NCBI GenBank assembly: GCA_019639155.1
Contig: JAHBSJ010000005.1
Coordinates: forward strand, 62,001 to 126,000
DNA length: 64,000 nucleotides
Reading direction: 5' to 3'
Source of the DNA: Acidobacteriota bacterium
Lineage (GTDB): Bacteria; Acidobacteriota; Blastocatellia; Pyrinomonadales; Pyrinomonadaceae
Shown here: piece by piece, positions 33,567 through 42,114 of the stretch
Numbering within the stretch: the first letter of the stretch is position 1
Layout of the letters: every line of letters begins with the position of its first letter
Made by a program: the position numbers and the translations under genes
Notes under the pieces: generated by a model
The model's database searches: none
What the model was told of the DNA's origin: nothing
The model's input: only the letters and a program-made list of their open reading frames with translations

Positions 33567-34088
33567 TCAGAGCCTCTTAGGCAGGACGGAGAAAATCCAA
33601 GATCGTGTTGAGATCAGTTCGAGAAGTTCGTCGACCGCCCTATCAACCCCAAGCATCACGTGCTCAGGATACGAAAGTCTCTTACTGTTTTCTGCGTACT
33701 CATCCTCGTCCAGTATTTGGACACGGCCGTCCGGCCAAACAGCAATGTCAATATCCAGATCGACCATCTCTATCCGATCTCCAAGGACCTTTATTGGTAG
33801 GCAAATATTGCAGTAGAAATTTCGCAGCCGACCGTCAGGAAGATAGAAAATAAAAACGCTGAACCACTTGCGTGCAGGGAAATATTCGACCGAACGCGTT
33901 CCGTTCACGATGCTGCCAAGATCGCGGTGGTCGACGTCGGTTGAGAAGGTGCCTTCAAGGATCAATGATTCGTGATCCTCCTGCAAGAGTGCGCAGGACC
34001 ATGAACGCTTTTTCTCTCCGTTAAAACGGAGCGACTCGATTGTGAACTTTCGAGACAAATGCCTAGTCAGGATCTCAGCTTCGGACAA
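33567..34088 (-). CDS. DUF402 phosphatase-like protein
   Basis: A 173-residue protein of the DUF402 (Ntdp/FomD-like) group. The family core is FSVFIFYLPDGRLRNFYCNI at about residues 77-96 and VDLDIDIAVWPDGRVQILDEDEY at about 110-132, with the cluster of Asp and Glu residues that coordinate metal in characterised members acting on nucleoside di- or triphosphates. The annotated start is TTG at 34088, overlapping the Usp gene; a second TTG at 34058 (MSRKFTIESL) is as plausible. It converges on the FHA gene with a 14-base gap. Confidence 0.82.
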   Translation of the reverse strand: MSEAEILTRHLSRKFTIESLRFNGEKKRSWSCALLQEDHESLILEGTFSTDVDHRDLGSIVNGTRSVEYFPARKWFSVFIFYLPDGRLRNFYCNICLPIKVLGDRIEMVDLDIDIAVWPDGRVQILDEDEYAENSKRLSYPEHVMLGVDRAVDELLELISTRSWIFSVLPKRL

Positions 34089-34521
34089 CCATCACGGAGC
34101 ATGGAGCGTGGTGGACTATAGAATTAGAGACGGATCCTAAAAGAATTCGTTCCCAACGCCTGTAACCATGTGATCCGACAACTATTAGATCCGCCTTCCA
34201 TTCTTCTGCCAATTCCACGATCCTGCTATCGGGGGTGCCAAAAAGCACTTCGCTCGAAACTCTCACATTCTTGCCGGAAAAAACGGATTCGAGTTTTGCG
34301 ACCGCTTCTTTCACATACTTTTCGGAATTGTCTTGTGCTGTCTTTTCAAGATCTGACGTGTCCGGCAAATAGCCGCCATAGATATCTATAGCCATCGGCA
34401 ACGCCATGTCAATAACGCTGACGACGCGTATCTCATCGGAGTTTCCAAGGCCAAGTTGGCACAACCTCTCGAGCGCCGCTTTACCGTAAGCCGTTCCATC
34501 AATCGCTATGATGATTCTCAT
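34075..34521 (-). CDS. Universal stress protein, UspA family
   Basis: A 148-residue UspA-fold protein starting MRIIIAIDGTAYGKAAL at ATG 34521. The ATP-binding signature GxxG(9x)GS is present in the C-terminal GSHGYRRWERILLGSVSNSI. It is a cytoplasmic stress-linked nucleotide-binding protein. The frame extends to 34584 into the MarR gene, but the family start is clear. It lies between the MarR regulator and the DUF402 gene, the two being co-directional with overlaps, so the MarR protein may control this unit. Confidence 0.92.
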   Translation of the reverse strand: MRIIIAIDGTAYGKAALERLCQLGLGNSDEIRVVSVIDMALPMAIDIYGGYLPDTSDLEKTAQDNSEKYVKEAVAKLESVFSGKNVRVSSEVLFGTPDSRIVELAEEWKADLIVVGSHGYRRWERILLGSVSNSIVHHAPCSVMVVRS

Positions 34522-34531
34522 CCTACCACTC

Positions 34532-34987
34532 CTAATTATCGTCATCCAAGTTTCTGCCCGAGTATGACCTGTGCAGCTGACCAAGGATATCAGTTAGCAC
34601 GAGGCGTTCCGACTCTTTGAGGCTGGCCAGACATGCCGATTCCACCTCCTGCCACTGTTCCTCGACCGCAGGCCGGATCCTCAATCCCTGATCGGTCAAA
34701 AATACACCAACCGACCGAGCGTCGTCGCCAAAGCGTGAACGTGTGATCAGATTGATCTCTTCCAAACCCTTTAACATCTTGCTTACGGTGGGGGGCGCAA
34801 GGCCAAGCCGATTTGCGAGATCGATCTGGCGAAGGCCATCCTCACGCCAAAGTTCAAAGAGAATGAAAACCTGTCCAGCGTGAAGGCCAATTCCGGCGAT
34901 CTGGCGCTCCAGCGCGTTACGAAAATATGTTGAAACACGCGACAGTCGGTAGCTTACGGTTTCTTCGAATACTATTGACGGCTCCAT
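34532..34987 (-). CDS. MarR-family transcriptional regulator
   Basis: A 151-residue winged-helix repressor-type protein. Helix-turn-helix and wing are in GLRQIDLANRLGLAPPTVSKML and LEEINLITRSRFGDDARSVGVFLT, which hold the DNA-recognition helix and the wing Asp-x-Arg contact. Start at ATG 34987. It is divergent from the 125-residue gene at 35141 across a 153-base gap that carries duplicated inverted-repeat elements, the usual arrangement for a self-regulating MarR. The ligand cannot be deduced. Confidence 0.92.
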   Translation of the reverse strand: MEPSIVFEETVSYRLSRVSTYFRNALERQIAGIGLHAGQVFILFELWREDGLRQIDLANRLGLAPPTVSKMLKGLEEINLITRSRFGDDARSVGVFLTDQGLRIRPAVEEQWQEVESACLASLKESERLVLTDILGQLHRSYSGRNLDDDN

Positions 34988-35015
34988 AAATCATCGGCCC
35001 AATCAGAATAAGGCC

Positions 35016-35104
35016 GCTAACGAATCAATATTAGCATGCTTGCAATAAATCGTTAGGGTGCTATGTATTATTCATTAGCAAGCTAACGAAATAAAGTTAG
35101 CATG
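35016..35104. promoter_or_regulatory. Duplicated operator-like repeats in the marR divergent region
   Basis: Two 23-base direct copies, at 35016-35038 and 35082-35104, begin GCTAACGAA and end TTAGCATG. Each has GCTAA and TTAGC as inverted half-sites ten bases apart. A third, closer palindrome TTAGC-AA-GCTAA lies at 35075-35086 and overlaps the second copy. The pattern fits two binding sites for the MarR dimer, one near each divergent promoter. Confidence 0.72.
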
Positions 35105-35128
35105 ATAGTGCAAAAATAGGAAGTGGGC

Positions 35129-35134
35129 TAATAT
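35129..35134 (+). promoter_or_regulatory. -10-like TAATAT six bases before a start codon
   Basis: TAATAT at 35129-35134 is followed by six bases and the ATG at 35141. No Shine-Dalgarno is in range, so a leaderless mRNA is likely. The second operator copy lies directly upstream. Confidence 0.45.
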
Positions 35135-35140
35135 TCTTGT

Positions 35141-35518
35141 ATGGACAACGCCAAAACGCTTAAGACCGCACGCGATATACTGCTGCAAATTCACAAGATA
35201 TTGATGGACATGGAACGTGAGCTCCACGAAGGAATTCACGGACCGGTCAATCCGTCGCAGTTCTTGTCATTGCTTCTGCAAGATGAGGACCTCGCATGGC
35301 TGCGGAGATTTTCGGGGCTGGTTGCCGAGATCGACGAATTGCTGTTGGGAAAGGAGGGGTATTCAGAAGAAACGGTTGAGATGGTACTGGAGCGGGTAAA
35401 GGGAATAGCCCAAATGACCGAGACGGACGAGTACTTTTTGGCGAAATACCAGTATGCGCTTCAACGTGACCCCAATTCCGCCATTCTGCACGGCCAGCTT
35501 AGAAATCTTCTCAAATAG
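35141..35518 (+). CDS. Conserved-looking helical protein, unknown
   Basis: A 125-residue all-helical soluble protein, rich in Leu, Glu and Asp, with the segments LLQIHKILMDMERELHEG, FLSLLLQDEDLAWLRRFSGL and VAEIDELLLGKEGYSEETV. No Cys or metal site. I do not recognise the family. Its divergence from marR, with shared operators, makes it the likely target of that regulator and suggests a role in a stress or resistance response. The gene ends just before a terminator that overlaps the aldolase gene. Confidence 0.7.
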   Translation: MDNAKTLKTARDILLQIHKILMDMERELHEGIHGPVNPSQFLSLLLQDEDLAWLRRFSGLVAEIDELLLGKEGYSEETVEMVLERVKGIAQMTETDEYFLAKYQYALQRDPNSAILHGQLRNLLK

Positions 35519-35547
35519 CAGCGGGAGATCTACGATCGCCCGCTTTT
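35519..35547 (+). terminator. Rho-independent terminator after the 125-residue gene
   Basis: AGCGGG (35520-35525) pairs with CCCGCT (35539-35544), with an inner GATC/GATC pairing, and is followed by TTTT. It directly follows the stop at 35518 and extends into the last codons of the convergent transaldolase-type gene. Confidence 0.75.
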
Positions 35548-36180
35548 GTGCCAGTCTGCGAGAAATGCTTCAAGTCCTTTGTCCGTAAGCGGATGTGACA
35601 CAAGCTTCTTTATGACCTTGAAGGGAATGGTTGCCACGTCAGCTCCGGCAAGGGCACAGTCCACGATGTGCATCGGATGGCGTATCGATGCCGCCAGAAC
35701 CTCCGTTGCGAAGCCGTAATTGTCATAGATCTGAACTATGTCACGGATAAGCTGCATGCCATCTTGTGAGATGTCGTCGAGCCTTCCGATAAAAGGCGAG
35801 ATGTAGGTAGCTCCCGCTTTGGCCGCAAGAAGGGCTTGTGCCGCCGAGAAACAAAGTGTGACATTTACTTTGGTGCCTTCGGCCCTGAAAATCCGAGTTG
35901 CTTTGAGGCCTTCGAGCGTCAGCGGGCACTTGATTACAACGTTAGGGGCTATCTTTGCCAATTCACGCCCTTCTGCCAACATCCCATCTGCATCCAGAGC
36001 AGTAACCTCGGCGGATACGTCCCCATCCACGAGCTCACATATCTTACGAATATGTTCCGTGAAATCTACATCACCTTCTTTGGCAACTAAAGACGGATTT
36101 GTGGTTACGCCATCGATCAGGCCGAGCTCGCTCGCTTCTTTGATCTCATTAAGGTTAGCGGTATCAATAAAAAATTTCAT
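35530..36180 (-). CDS. fsa: Transaldolase-type fructose-6-phosphate aldolase
   Basis: A 216-residue small transaldolase family enzyme (Fsa/TalC group). The N-terminus [20 protein letters not shown] is typical, and the Schiff-base Lys is in NVVIKCPLT at about residue 85. The blocks [14 protein letters not shown] and [15 protein letters not shown] are also family standards. Members of this size are either transaldolases (pentose phosphate pathway) or fructose-6-phosphate aldolases; the sequence alone does not separate them. Last gene of the hslVU-led run. Confidence 0.9.
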   Translation of the reverse strand: MKFFIDTANLNEIKEASELGLIDGVTTNPSLVAKEGDVDFTEHIRKICELVDGDVSAEVTALDADGMLAEGRELAKIAPNVVIKCPLTLEGLKATRIFRAEGTKVNVTLCFSAAQALLAAKAGATYISPFIGRLDDISQDGMQLIRDIVQIYDNYGFATEVLAASIRHPMHIVDCALAGADVATIPFKVIKKLVSHPLTDKGLEAFLADWHKSGRS

Positions 36181-36189
36181 AATTCCAAG

Positions 36190-36834
36190 TTAAGAAGTTC
36201 TTCTCTGTATGACCGGATTACTGAGAATGCCAATCCCTTCGATCTCAATGGTGCATATGTCGCCCGGCGATAAGGTTGAGACGCCGGCGGGTGTCCCTGT
36301 TGCAATGATGTCGCCCGGGTAGAGGGTCATTTGATTTGAAATATATCGTATTAGCTCGTCAACCGGAAATACCATCTGCGAAGTTCTTCCGCTCTGCTTC
36401 ACCTCGCCGTTCACCGTAGCCGTAACATTAAGGTCGCCGACATCGAGATCGGTCTCGATATGCGGTCCAATAGGGCAAAACGTATCAAAAGACTTGGCCC
36501 TGGCAAACTGGACGTCCTTTTTCTGCAAATCTCGAGCCGTGACGTCATTAAGGCATGTGTATCCGTGGATATAAGGTGTTACGTCCGCTGATTGCCGTAA
36601 ATCCTTGCAGATACTGGATATTATAACCGCAAGCTCTCCTTCATGTTCTACTTGAGCACTTTGATCAGGAATGACGATACTATCGCCATTGAATATGAGC
36701 GAAGATGGTGCTTTCAAAAAGAGGAGCGGCTCCGAAGGTACTGCATTTCCCAATTCGGCTGCATGGTCGGCGTAGTTTCTGCCAACACAAACGATCTTTG
36801 AAGGCCTGAAGTCTGCGTTTATCGATATTTTCAT
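36190..36834 (-). CDS. Fumarylacetoacetate hydrolase family protein
   Basis: A 214-residue FAH-superfamily enzyme. The N-terminus MKISINADFRPSKIVCVGRN leads to NYADHAAELGNAVPSEPLLFLKAPSS. The metal ligands of the family are in VEHEGELAVII and CLNDVTARDLQKKD. Members act on beta-diketo acids or as oxaloacetate tautomerase or decarboxylases and acylpyruvases; the substrate is not determined by the motifs. Start at ATG 36834, four bases beyond the upstream stop at 36839. Confidence 0.9.
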   Translation of the reverse strand: MKISINADFRPSKIVCVGRNYADHAAELGNAVPSEPLLFLKAPSSLIFNGDSIVIPDQSAQVEHEGELAVIISSICKDLRQSADVTPYIHGYTCLNDVTARDLQKKDVQFARAKSFDTFCPIGPHIETDLDVGDLNVTATVNGEVKQSGRTSQMVFPVDELIRYISNQMTLYPGDIIATGTPAGVSTLSPGDICTIEIEGIGILSNPVIQRRTS

Positions 36835-36838
36835 TGGC

Positions 36839-37954
36839 TCAAGGGGCAATATCCGAGACAGTATCGGACGGAATGCTGACATTTCCGGACCTGTCGACGG
36901 CGGTGATGTAGTAGAAATACGTCTTTCCCGTTTCCACCTTCTCGTCGCGGTAAAGGTTTTCGGTTAGCGGTTTGTCGGTTAGACGCTGCCAATCTCCTTT
37001 TGGCAACTGTGGGTCAATTGATCTGTAAATATGGTAACCGATAACGTCCAATTCCGGATTTGCCGCAAAAAAGATCGAAATTACCCCAGGAGCCGCCGCA
37101 ATAGTTATTGCCGTCGGTTGTGAGGGAGGAAACGTATCTACCGCTCTGAATCTAATGATCGCGGATTCGCGGCTCTCAACAGGTTCGGCCTGAAGGCCGA
37201 CCGACACCGCACGAACAAAATAGAAATATTCCTTTTCAAATTCGAATAGTTCGTCATCGAAATTCGTCCTCTGTGTGGGTGCAGAATTCAATAGGCGAGC
37301 GGGCTCCTGCATCGAAGTGGATCGATAGACGTTATATCCGAGAATACTTGCGGGGCTGCCATCAATATTCGTGGCAGGTGCTTGCCATCGCAAACGGACA
37401 GCCCCCTGGCTCGCTTCTGCGATCAATTCCATTGGCTGTCCCGCAACCTTTGCAGCGGGCTCGATCACGAGAGCATTGGAGAATGCTGCTTTCTGCCCTG
37501 CGGCGTTTGCCAGTCTTACGGCGTAACGAAGGCGCACTGATTGTCCCGTGAACTGGATATTATCGCGATGGATTATCTCCTTAAGGCCGAAATCGTCATC
37601 ATCGATCTTAAGGGCCGCGATCAGCGTTGCTCGATCCGCAAAATCCCGTTCAGACATTATGAGCTTGGCAGAAACGGGCTCCGCAAGTCGGTAGATGTCC
37701 GCACGCTGGATATGGAGTACGCTCCCCTTCGGGGCGTTTCGTGCCGGCATTTTCCACGACAAGATTATTTGGTCGCCACGTTGGAATCCGCTTAATTCGA
37801 CTCGCTGCTGAACCCGTTCCATCGGCGGTATCAGAGCCCCGCGTTTGCCGCATGCCGAAGCCAGCACCAGTGCAGCCAAGAGCAGCACGATCCCTGCGTT
37901 TCCGCCGGACAAGCAATGTGCATTTCGTAATGTCGAACTGTGATCTTGGGGCAT
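36839..37954 (-). CDS. FN3-repeat lipoprotein
   Basis: A 371-residue lipoprotein: signal segment IVLLLAALVLASACGKRG with the lipobox LASAC and the lipid Cys at about residue 35, then at least three fibronectin type III domains, each with the Trp and Tyr/Pro core (for example LRWQAPATNIDG and TIAAAPGVISIFFAANPELD). The K-R-G-rich stretch right after the Cys resembles the mature start of LptM-like lipoproteins, but FN3 repeats are not part of LptM. Likely faces the periplasm or the outer surface. It lies between hslU and the FAH gene and its start is two bases from the hslU stop. Confidence 0.85.
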   Translation of the reverse strand: MPQDHSSTLRNAHCLSGGNAGIVLLLAALVLASACGKRGALIPPMERVQQRVELSGFQRGDQIILSWKMPARNAPKGSVLHIQRADIYRLAEPVSAKLIMSERDFADRATLIAALKIDDDDFGLKEIIHRDNIQFTGQSVRLRYAVRLANAAGQKAAFSNALVIEPAAKVAGQPMELIAEASQGAVRLRWQAPATNIDGSPASILGYNVYRSTSMQEPARLLNSAPTQRTNFDDELFEFEKEYFYFVRAVSVGLQAEPVESRESAIIRFRAVDTFPPSQPTAITIAAAPGVISIFFAANPELDVIGYHIYRSIDPQLPKGDWQRLTDKPLTENLYRDEKVETGKTYFYYITAVDRSGNVSIPSDTVSDIAP

Positions 37955-37956
37955 GC

Positions 37957-39360
37957 TCAGAGAATGTATTGCCTAAGATCGCGGTCTTCGACCAATACGG
38001 AGACCTTTTCATTGACGTAGGCGGCGTCAATTATTTGCCGTGTGCCAGACAGCTCGGATCCGGCGAAACTAATATCCTCTAAGATCTTTTCAACAAGCGT
38101 ATGCAGCCTTCGAGCACCGATATTTTCGGTTGTCTTATTGATCTCCTCCGCGAATTCCGCGATGCGGTCGATAGCATCGACCGTGAACTCGAGCTCCACA
38201 TCTTCGGTTCTAAGCAGCGCCTGATATTGTTTGATCAGGGAGTTCTTAGGCTGCGTCAATATCCGCTTAAGGTCGTCGATCGTAAGCGACTCAAGCTCGA
38301 CCCGGATCGGAAAACGTCCTTGCAGTTCCGGGATCAGATCTGCCGGCTTTGAGACGTGAAAGGCTCCGGCGGCGATGAATAGGACGTGATCAGTGCTCAA
38401 CATGCCGTATTTAGTATTGACATTCGTCCCCTCGACGATCGGAAGCAGGTCGCGTTGCACGCCCTCGCGAGAAACATCGGGACCGGAGCTTGATCCGCTT
38501 TCACGACCCGCAACCTTGTCGATCTCATCCAGAAAGACTATTCCGCTAGCCTGGGCTTTTTGCAGAGCCTTTTGAGTGATCGATTCAGAGTCGACCAAAT
38601 TCTCTTGTTCCTCACGAATGAAATACTGTCTTGCCTCGCCTACCGAGACTTTCTTGTGAACAGTTTTTGAAGGGAACATGTTGCCGAGCATGTCGCGGAG
38701 GTTTACGCCCATTTCTTCCATGCCCTGACCGCCGATAAAGTCGATCGATGCACTTGGCCTTTCCTGGACGTTTATTTCGATCAGACGTTCCTCCAACTGA
38801 CCGGCCTTTAGCTGTTCGCGGAGCTTCTCCCTGGTCCGTTCGTTGGACCTGCGGTCTGCTTCGGACTCCGCGCTGTCGGGCATGGAATAGCTATAGTCAT
38901 TCCGAGGAAGCAAGATATCGAGTAATCGATCCTCGGCGTTCTGTTCTGCGCGCAGGCGGACATCTTCAAATGCCGACTGCCGCTCCATGTCGACGGCAAC
39001 ATCGGCTAATTCACGGATCATGCTCTCAACGTCCCGGCCGACATATCCTACTTCAGTAAACTTTGAAGCTTCGACCTTGACGAACGGTGAGTCGGCAAGT
39101 TTTGCAAGCCTGCGGGCGATCTCGGTCTTGCCGACGCCGGTAGACCCGATCATTAGGATATTCTTGGGAAGAACGTCCTCTGCGATCTCCGACGGCAATT
39201 TCTGGCGGCGAATACGGTTTCGCAGAGCAACGGCGACCGCCTTTTTGGCGGCATTCTGTCCGACAACATATCGATCCAGCTCCTCGACGATCTGGCGCGG
39301 AGTCATCTCGTCAAGTTTTGCTTTTGCCGCCGCTGTTTGCCCGCCTAAATAGATCGCCAT
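37957..39360 (-). CDS. hslU: ATP-dependent protease ATPase subunit HslU
   Basis: A 467-residue AAA+ unfoldase that caps HslV and feeds it substrates. Walker [10 protein letters not shown] is at residues 72-80, Walker B with VFLDEIDK in the middle, and sensor-2 near [12 protein letters not shown]. The I-domain insertion is in the expected place, about residues 110-250, with length close to the family norm. It follows hslV by 12 bases on the same strand. Confidence 0.95.
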   Translation of the reverse strand: MAIYLGGQTAAAKAKLDEMTPRQIVEELDRYVVGQNAAKKAVAVALRNRIRRQKLPSEIAEDVLPKNILMIGSTGVGKTEIARRLAKLADSPFVKVEASKFTEVGYVGRDVESMIRELADVAVDMERQSAFEDVRLRAEQNAEDRLLDILLPRNDYSYSMPDSAESEADRRSNERTREKLREQLKAGQLEERLIEINVQERPSASIDFIGGQGMEEMGVNLRDMLGNMFPSKTVHKKVSVGEARQYFIREEQENLVDSESITQKALQKAQASGIVFLDEIDKVAGRESGSSSGPDVSREGVQRDLLPIVEGTNVNTKYGMLSTDHVLFIAAGAFHVSKPADLIPELQGRFPIRVELESLTIDDLKRILTQPKNSLIKQYQALLRTEDVELEFTVDAIDRIAEFAEEINKTTENIGARRLHTLVEKILEDISFAGSELSGTRQIIDAAYVNEKVSVLVEDRDLRQYIL

Positions 39361-39372
39361 GTTATTTATTTT

Positions 39373-39924
39373 CTATAGCTCCTCGACGATGAGTTCGGAG
39401 TTGGTGTAGATGCAAATGTCTGATGCTATCCTCAGAGATTCCTCAGCGATCTCTCTTGCCGAAAGCTGTGTGTGCTTAGCCAACGCTCTCGCGGCGGAAA
39501 GCGCATACATGCTGCCTGACCCGATAGCAAGGATCCCGTCATCCGCGGCGATCACGTCGCCCTTTCCGGATACCAAAAATGCATCGTCTTTGTCAGCCAC
39601 GATCAACAGGGCCTCAAGATTGCGGAGGTATTTGTCGGTCCGCCAATCCTTGCTTAGCTCGATTGCCGCTCGTTCCAGCTGACGCTGGAATTGTTCAAGT
39701 TTTGACTCGAACCGGGTCAGCAGAGCGAATGCATCGGCAGTTGAGCCCGCAAAACCGGCCACAATGCTGCCTCCGGCCAATTTCCTGATCTTCTTTGCAG
39801 TGGCTTTTATCACTGTTTCGCCGAGCGTGACCTGGCCGTCAGCTGCAATTGCGGTACTGTCGCCCCGTTTTACGAGTATAACGGTTGTCGACCGGATCTT
39901 GCCGTCGATTACATTATCGGACAT
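39373..39924 (-). CDS. hslV: ATP-dependent protease proteolytic subunit HslV
   Basis: A 183-residue threonine protease of the HslUV complex. The catalytic Thr would be the first Thr in IRSTTVILVKRGDS near residue 13-14, followed by IAADGQVTLGETVIKATAKKIRKL. HslV usually begins one to five residues before the catalytic Thr; here the predicted propeptide is about 12 residues, MSDNVIDGKIRS. Such longer propeptides occur in some lineages. TATCAT on the minus strand lies eight bases before the ATG, so the start may be leaderless. hslV leads hslU. Confidence 0.94.
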   Translation of the reverse strand: MSDNVIDGKIRSTTVILVKRGDSTAIAADGQVTLGETVIKATAKKIRKLAGGSIVAGFAGSTADAFALLTRFESKLEQFQRQLERAAIELSKDWRTDKYLRNLEALLIVADKDDAFLVSGKGDVIAADDGILAIGSGSMYALSAARALAKHTQLSAREIAEESLRIASDICIYTNSELIVEEL

Positions 39925-39932
39925 AAAAAAGT

Positions 39933-39938
39933 ATGATA
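39933..39938 (-). promoter_or_regulatory. -10-like TATCAT before hslV
   Basis: On the minus strand TATCAT is followed by eight bases and the hslV ATG at 39924. No Shine-Dalgarno lies between them. The spacing matches the other TANNNT boxes before starts in this window. Confidence 0.4.
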
Positions 39939-40002
39939 AGTCTTTGGAAACAAATGCTCAAATTGACATCGCTCGGGCATTTGTCCGAACATTGAATGGT
40001 CA

Positions 40003-40740
40003 ATGGTGCGCCACCCTAGGATCGGAATAACAACACGCCTGGAACTTAGTACTGGAAGGTACTACCTCGACAGGCGATATTGCGCAGCGGTTGTGGCATC
40101 AGGCGGTGTCCCTATTTTGATACCTTTGATACCGGGAACCGAGTTTGTTCGTCAGATCGTGGATTGCATTGACGGGCTCTTGCTACCCGGCAGCAACACG
40201 GATGTTGATCCGTCTTACTACGGTGAGGAACCTGAGCCGCGGCTCGGCACGGTAATTCCGGACAAGGACGAAACGGATCTACTCGCTTTGCGGTTTGCAG
40301 AAGAGAAAGCTCTTCCGATCCTTGCTATTTGCTTTGGAATGCAGGTGCTCAATGTCTTCCGCGGCGGCTCGATCATCCAGGACATTGGTTCCAGCGGCAC
40401 AACGTCTATAAAGCACGATCAAGGGGTTCCATATGAGCGGAATTCGCACTCAGTTTTGATCGAGGCAGAATCCTTACTTTCGAGGTTGGAGCCCGTGAGC
40501 ACTGCAGGCGGGAAAATTAGGGTAAACTCTTCCCATCACCAGGCGGTAAAGAGCGTTGGACGCGATCTCGCGGCAATAGCTCGGGCATCCGACGGAGTGA
40601 TAGAGGCCATCGAAGACACACGGGACGGCAGATGGGCTTTGGGCGTTCAATGGCATCCCGAAATGACCTGTGATCATGATCCGGTCTCAAAAGACATATT
40701 TAAAGTGTTTGTTGAGGTATCTAGAAATGGGGCAGCATAA
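40003..40740 (+). CDS. Gamma-glutamyl-gamma-aminobutyrate hydrolase family (class I glutamine amidotransferase-like)
   Basis: A 245-residue peptidase C26 protein. The nucleophile Cys is in LAICFGMQVLNVF and the catalytic His and Glu in LGVQWHPEM. RHPRIGITTR at the start and GVPILIPLIPG with DGLLLPGSNTDVDP are typical of PuuD-like enzymes. It hydrolyses gamma-glutamyl amides such as gamma-glutamyl-GABA; substrate is unproven. It leads a plus-strand group but is separated from the next gene by 53 bases. Confidence 0.88.
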   Translation: MVRHPRIGITTRLELSTGRYYLDRRYCAAVVASGGVPILIPLIPGTEFVRQIVDCIDGLLLPGSNTDVDPSYYGEEPEPRLGTVIPDKDETDLLALRFAEEKALPILAICFGMQVLNVFRGGSIIQDIGSSGTTSIKHDQGVPYERNSHSVLIEAESLLSRLEPVSTAGGKIRVNSSHHQAVKSVGRDLAAIARASDGVIEAIEDTRDGRWALGVQWHPEMTCDHDPVSKDIFKVFVEVSRNGAA

Positions 40741-40793
40741 GTACTTTATGTTGAAGAAGTTACGTTAAATATCTGAGGTGAAAGATTAAATAT

Positions 40794-41174
40794 ATGGGAA
40801 ATCCCTATTTACTCGGGATAATGACTTGGCTTTTACCGGGAAGCGGCTACATTGTGCAGGGAAGGTTTGTTCGCGGCGCGATAATCGCCGCAACCGTCTG
40901 GATCATGTTCGTAATCGCTTTGATCAGCGGTGGGGCTCATTACCCGGGATTCTCGTTTCAGGACGGGCAGCTTTTGTATCTATTGAATGTGTTTGCCCGC
41001 ATTGGAAATGGATTAGGCGGAATCGTGAGTTTTCTCATGTCCGCGACGCCGTCCCCGCAGATTGCCGCGCTGGCGACCTTTGAATATGGCGGGCGCTTCC
41101 TCGAGGTCGCGGGACTGCTAAACTACCTTGCCGCCATTGACGTAGCTGATATTGCCGCCGGGAGGAAAAAATGA
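40794..41174 (+). CDS. DUF6677 membrane protein
   Basis: A 126-residue protein with the start MGNPYLLGIMTWLLPGSGY and two or three membrane segments, including GAIIAATVWIMFVIALISGG. It is a match to the small membrane family DUF6677, seen mostly in acidobacteria and relatives. The C-terminal part TFEYGGRFLEVAGLLNYLAAID is conserved-looking. The stop overlaps the next start as ATGA, so the pair is translated together. The role is unknown. Confidence 0.8.
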   Translation: MGNPYLLGIMTWLLPGSGYIVQGRFVRGAIIAATVWIMFVIALISGGAHYPGFSFQDGQLLYLLNVFARIGNGLGGIVSFLMSATPSPQIAALATFEYGGRFLEVAGLLNYLAAIDVADIAAGRKK

Positions 41175-41341
41175 TCCATTTTCTCTATCTCGTCGGTTTC
41201 GCATTGTTCGTATCGGTCGCTTTCGCTGTTTTTTTTAGCGGCGACCTGAAAGGCCGTATCCTCCACGGACTGAAAGTTTTTGGACAGTTCCTTGGAATCA
41301 GCCTACTTTTGGCATGGGTCTTTTATTTTATTCCATGGTAG
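41171..41341 (+). CDS. Small membrane protein, 56 residues
   Basis: A short gene missed by length filters. ATG 41171 follows GGAGG by five bases and overlaps the DUF6677 stop. The translation begins MIHFLYLVGFALFVSVAFAV and ends LLLAWVFYFIPW, with two membrane segments around a short basic loop GDLKGRILHGLKVFG. The tight spacing on both sides (seven bases to recO) and the good ribosome site make it real. No family recognised; it may pair with DUF6677. Confidence 0.75.
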   Translation: MIHFLYLVGFALFVSVAFAVFFSGDLKGRILHGLKVFGQFLGISLLLAWVFYFIPW

Positions 41342-41347
41342 ACACTA

Positions 41348-42112
41348 GTGGCGCTGTTTGAATCGGACGCAATAGTACTTCGCACATATGACCTGTCGGA
41401 CGCTGATCGGATCGTTGTTATGCTGACGGCCGATCATGGCCTGATCCGGGCGGTTGCAAGAGGTTCGAAGCGCTCAAAGAGCAAGTTTGGGAGCTCACTG
41501 GAATTTCTCTCTATCACTTGGGTCACCTATAGTCAAAAAGAGTCTCAGGAACTTGCCGGCCTTCGATCGGTCGAACTTCAGTGGTCATCATTCAGCCTTG
41601 CAAGTGATCCTTTGGTGTTGCAGGGTATGTCGCACTTGACAGAATTGCTGTTGTCTATGACGCCCGCTCAAGAGCCTAACGAAAAACTGTTTCGGCTTCT
41701 GAAGGCCGTTGTGGTTGTCTTGGCAGAAGACACGGCAAAGATCTTTGCTCTCCGGCCGTATTTTAAGGTGTGGCTGCTGAGGCTTGCAGGATATTTACCG
41801 GATCTGAACAGATGTGATGCATGCGGCGAGAGCATTGCTGATGACGCTGAATCCGAGATAACTGCGGCCTCGCAAATAATTTGCGGACGATGCAGCATAT
41901 CTAAGGACAAATTGCGTTCGGGAGCTATTAAACTCGCGCGTTATTTACTGAAACAACATCCAAGAGTGTTTTGCGAACATATCTCGGGACTAGCGCCAGC
42001 TGAATTGAGCAGTCTAGAGAACATCGTCGACAGGCTTTTGGAAAGGGCCTTGGGTAAACCCGTTGGAACAATTCGCGGGTTTAGAGCATTATCAGCAAAG
42101 GAAATGAACTAA
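41348..42112 (+). CDS. recO: DNA repair protein RecO
   Basis: A 254-residue RecO. The N-terminal OB-fold part reads LFESDAIVLRTYDLSDADRIV, the typical start. A four-cysteine zinc site is in CDACGES and CGRC at about residues 155-180. RecO loads RecA on SSB-coated DNA with RecR. The start is GTG at 41348, seven bases beyond the small membrane gene. ssb lies 12 kb downstream on the other strand, so no operon link. Confidence 0.9.
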   Translation: MALFESDAIVLRTYDLSDADRIVVMLTADHGLIRAVARGSKRSKSKFGSSLEFLSITWVTYSQKESQELAGLRSVELQWSSFSLASDPLVLQGMSHLTELLLSMTPAQEPNEKLFRLLKAVVVVLAEDTAKIFALRPYFKVWLLRLAGYLPDLNRCDACGESIADDAESEITAASQIICGRCSISKDKLRSGAIKLARYLLKQHPRVFCEHISGLAPAELSSLENIVDRLLERALGKPVGTIRGFRALSAKEMN

Positions 42113-42114
42113 AA

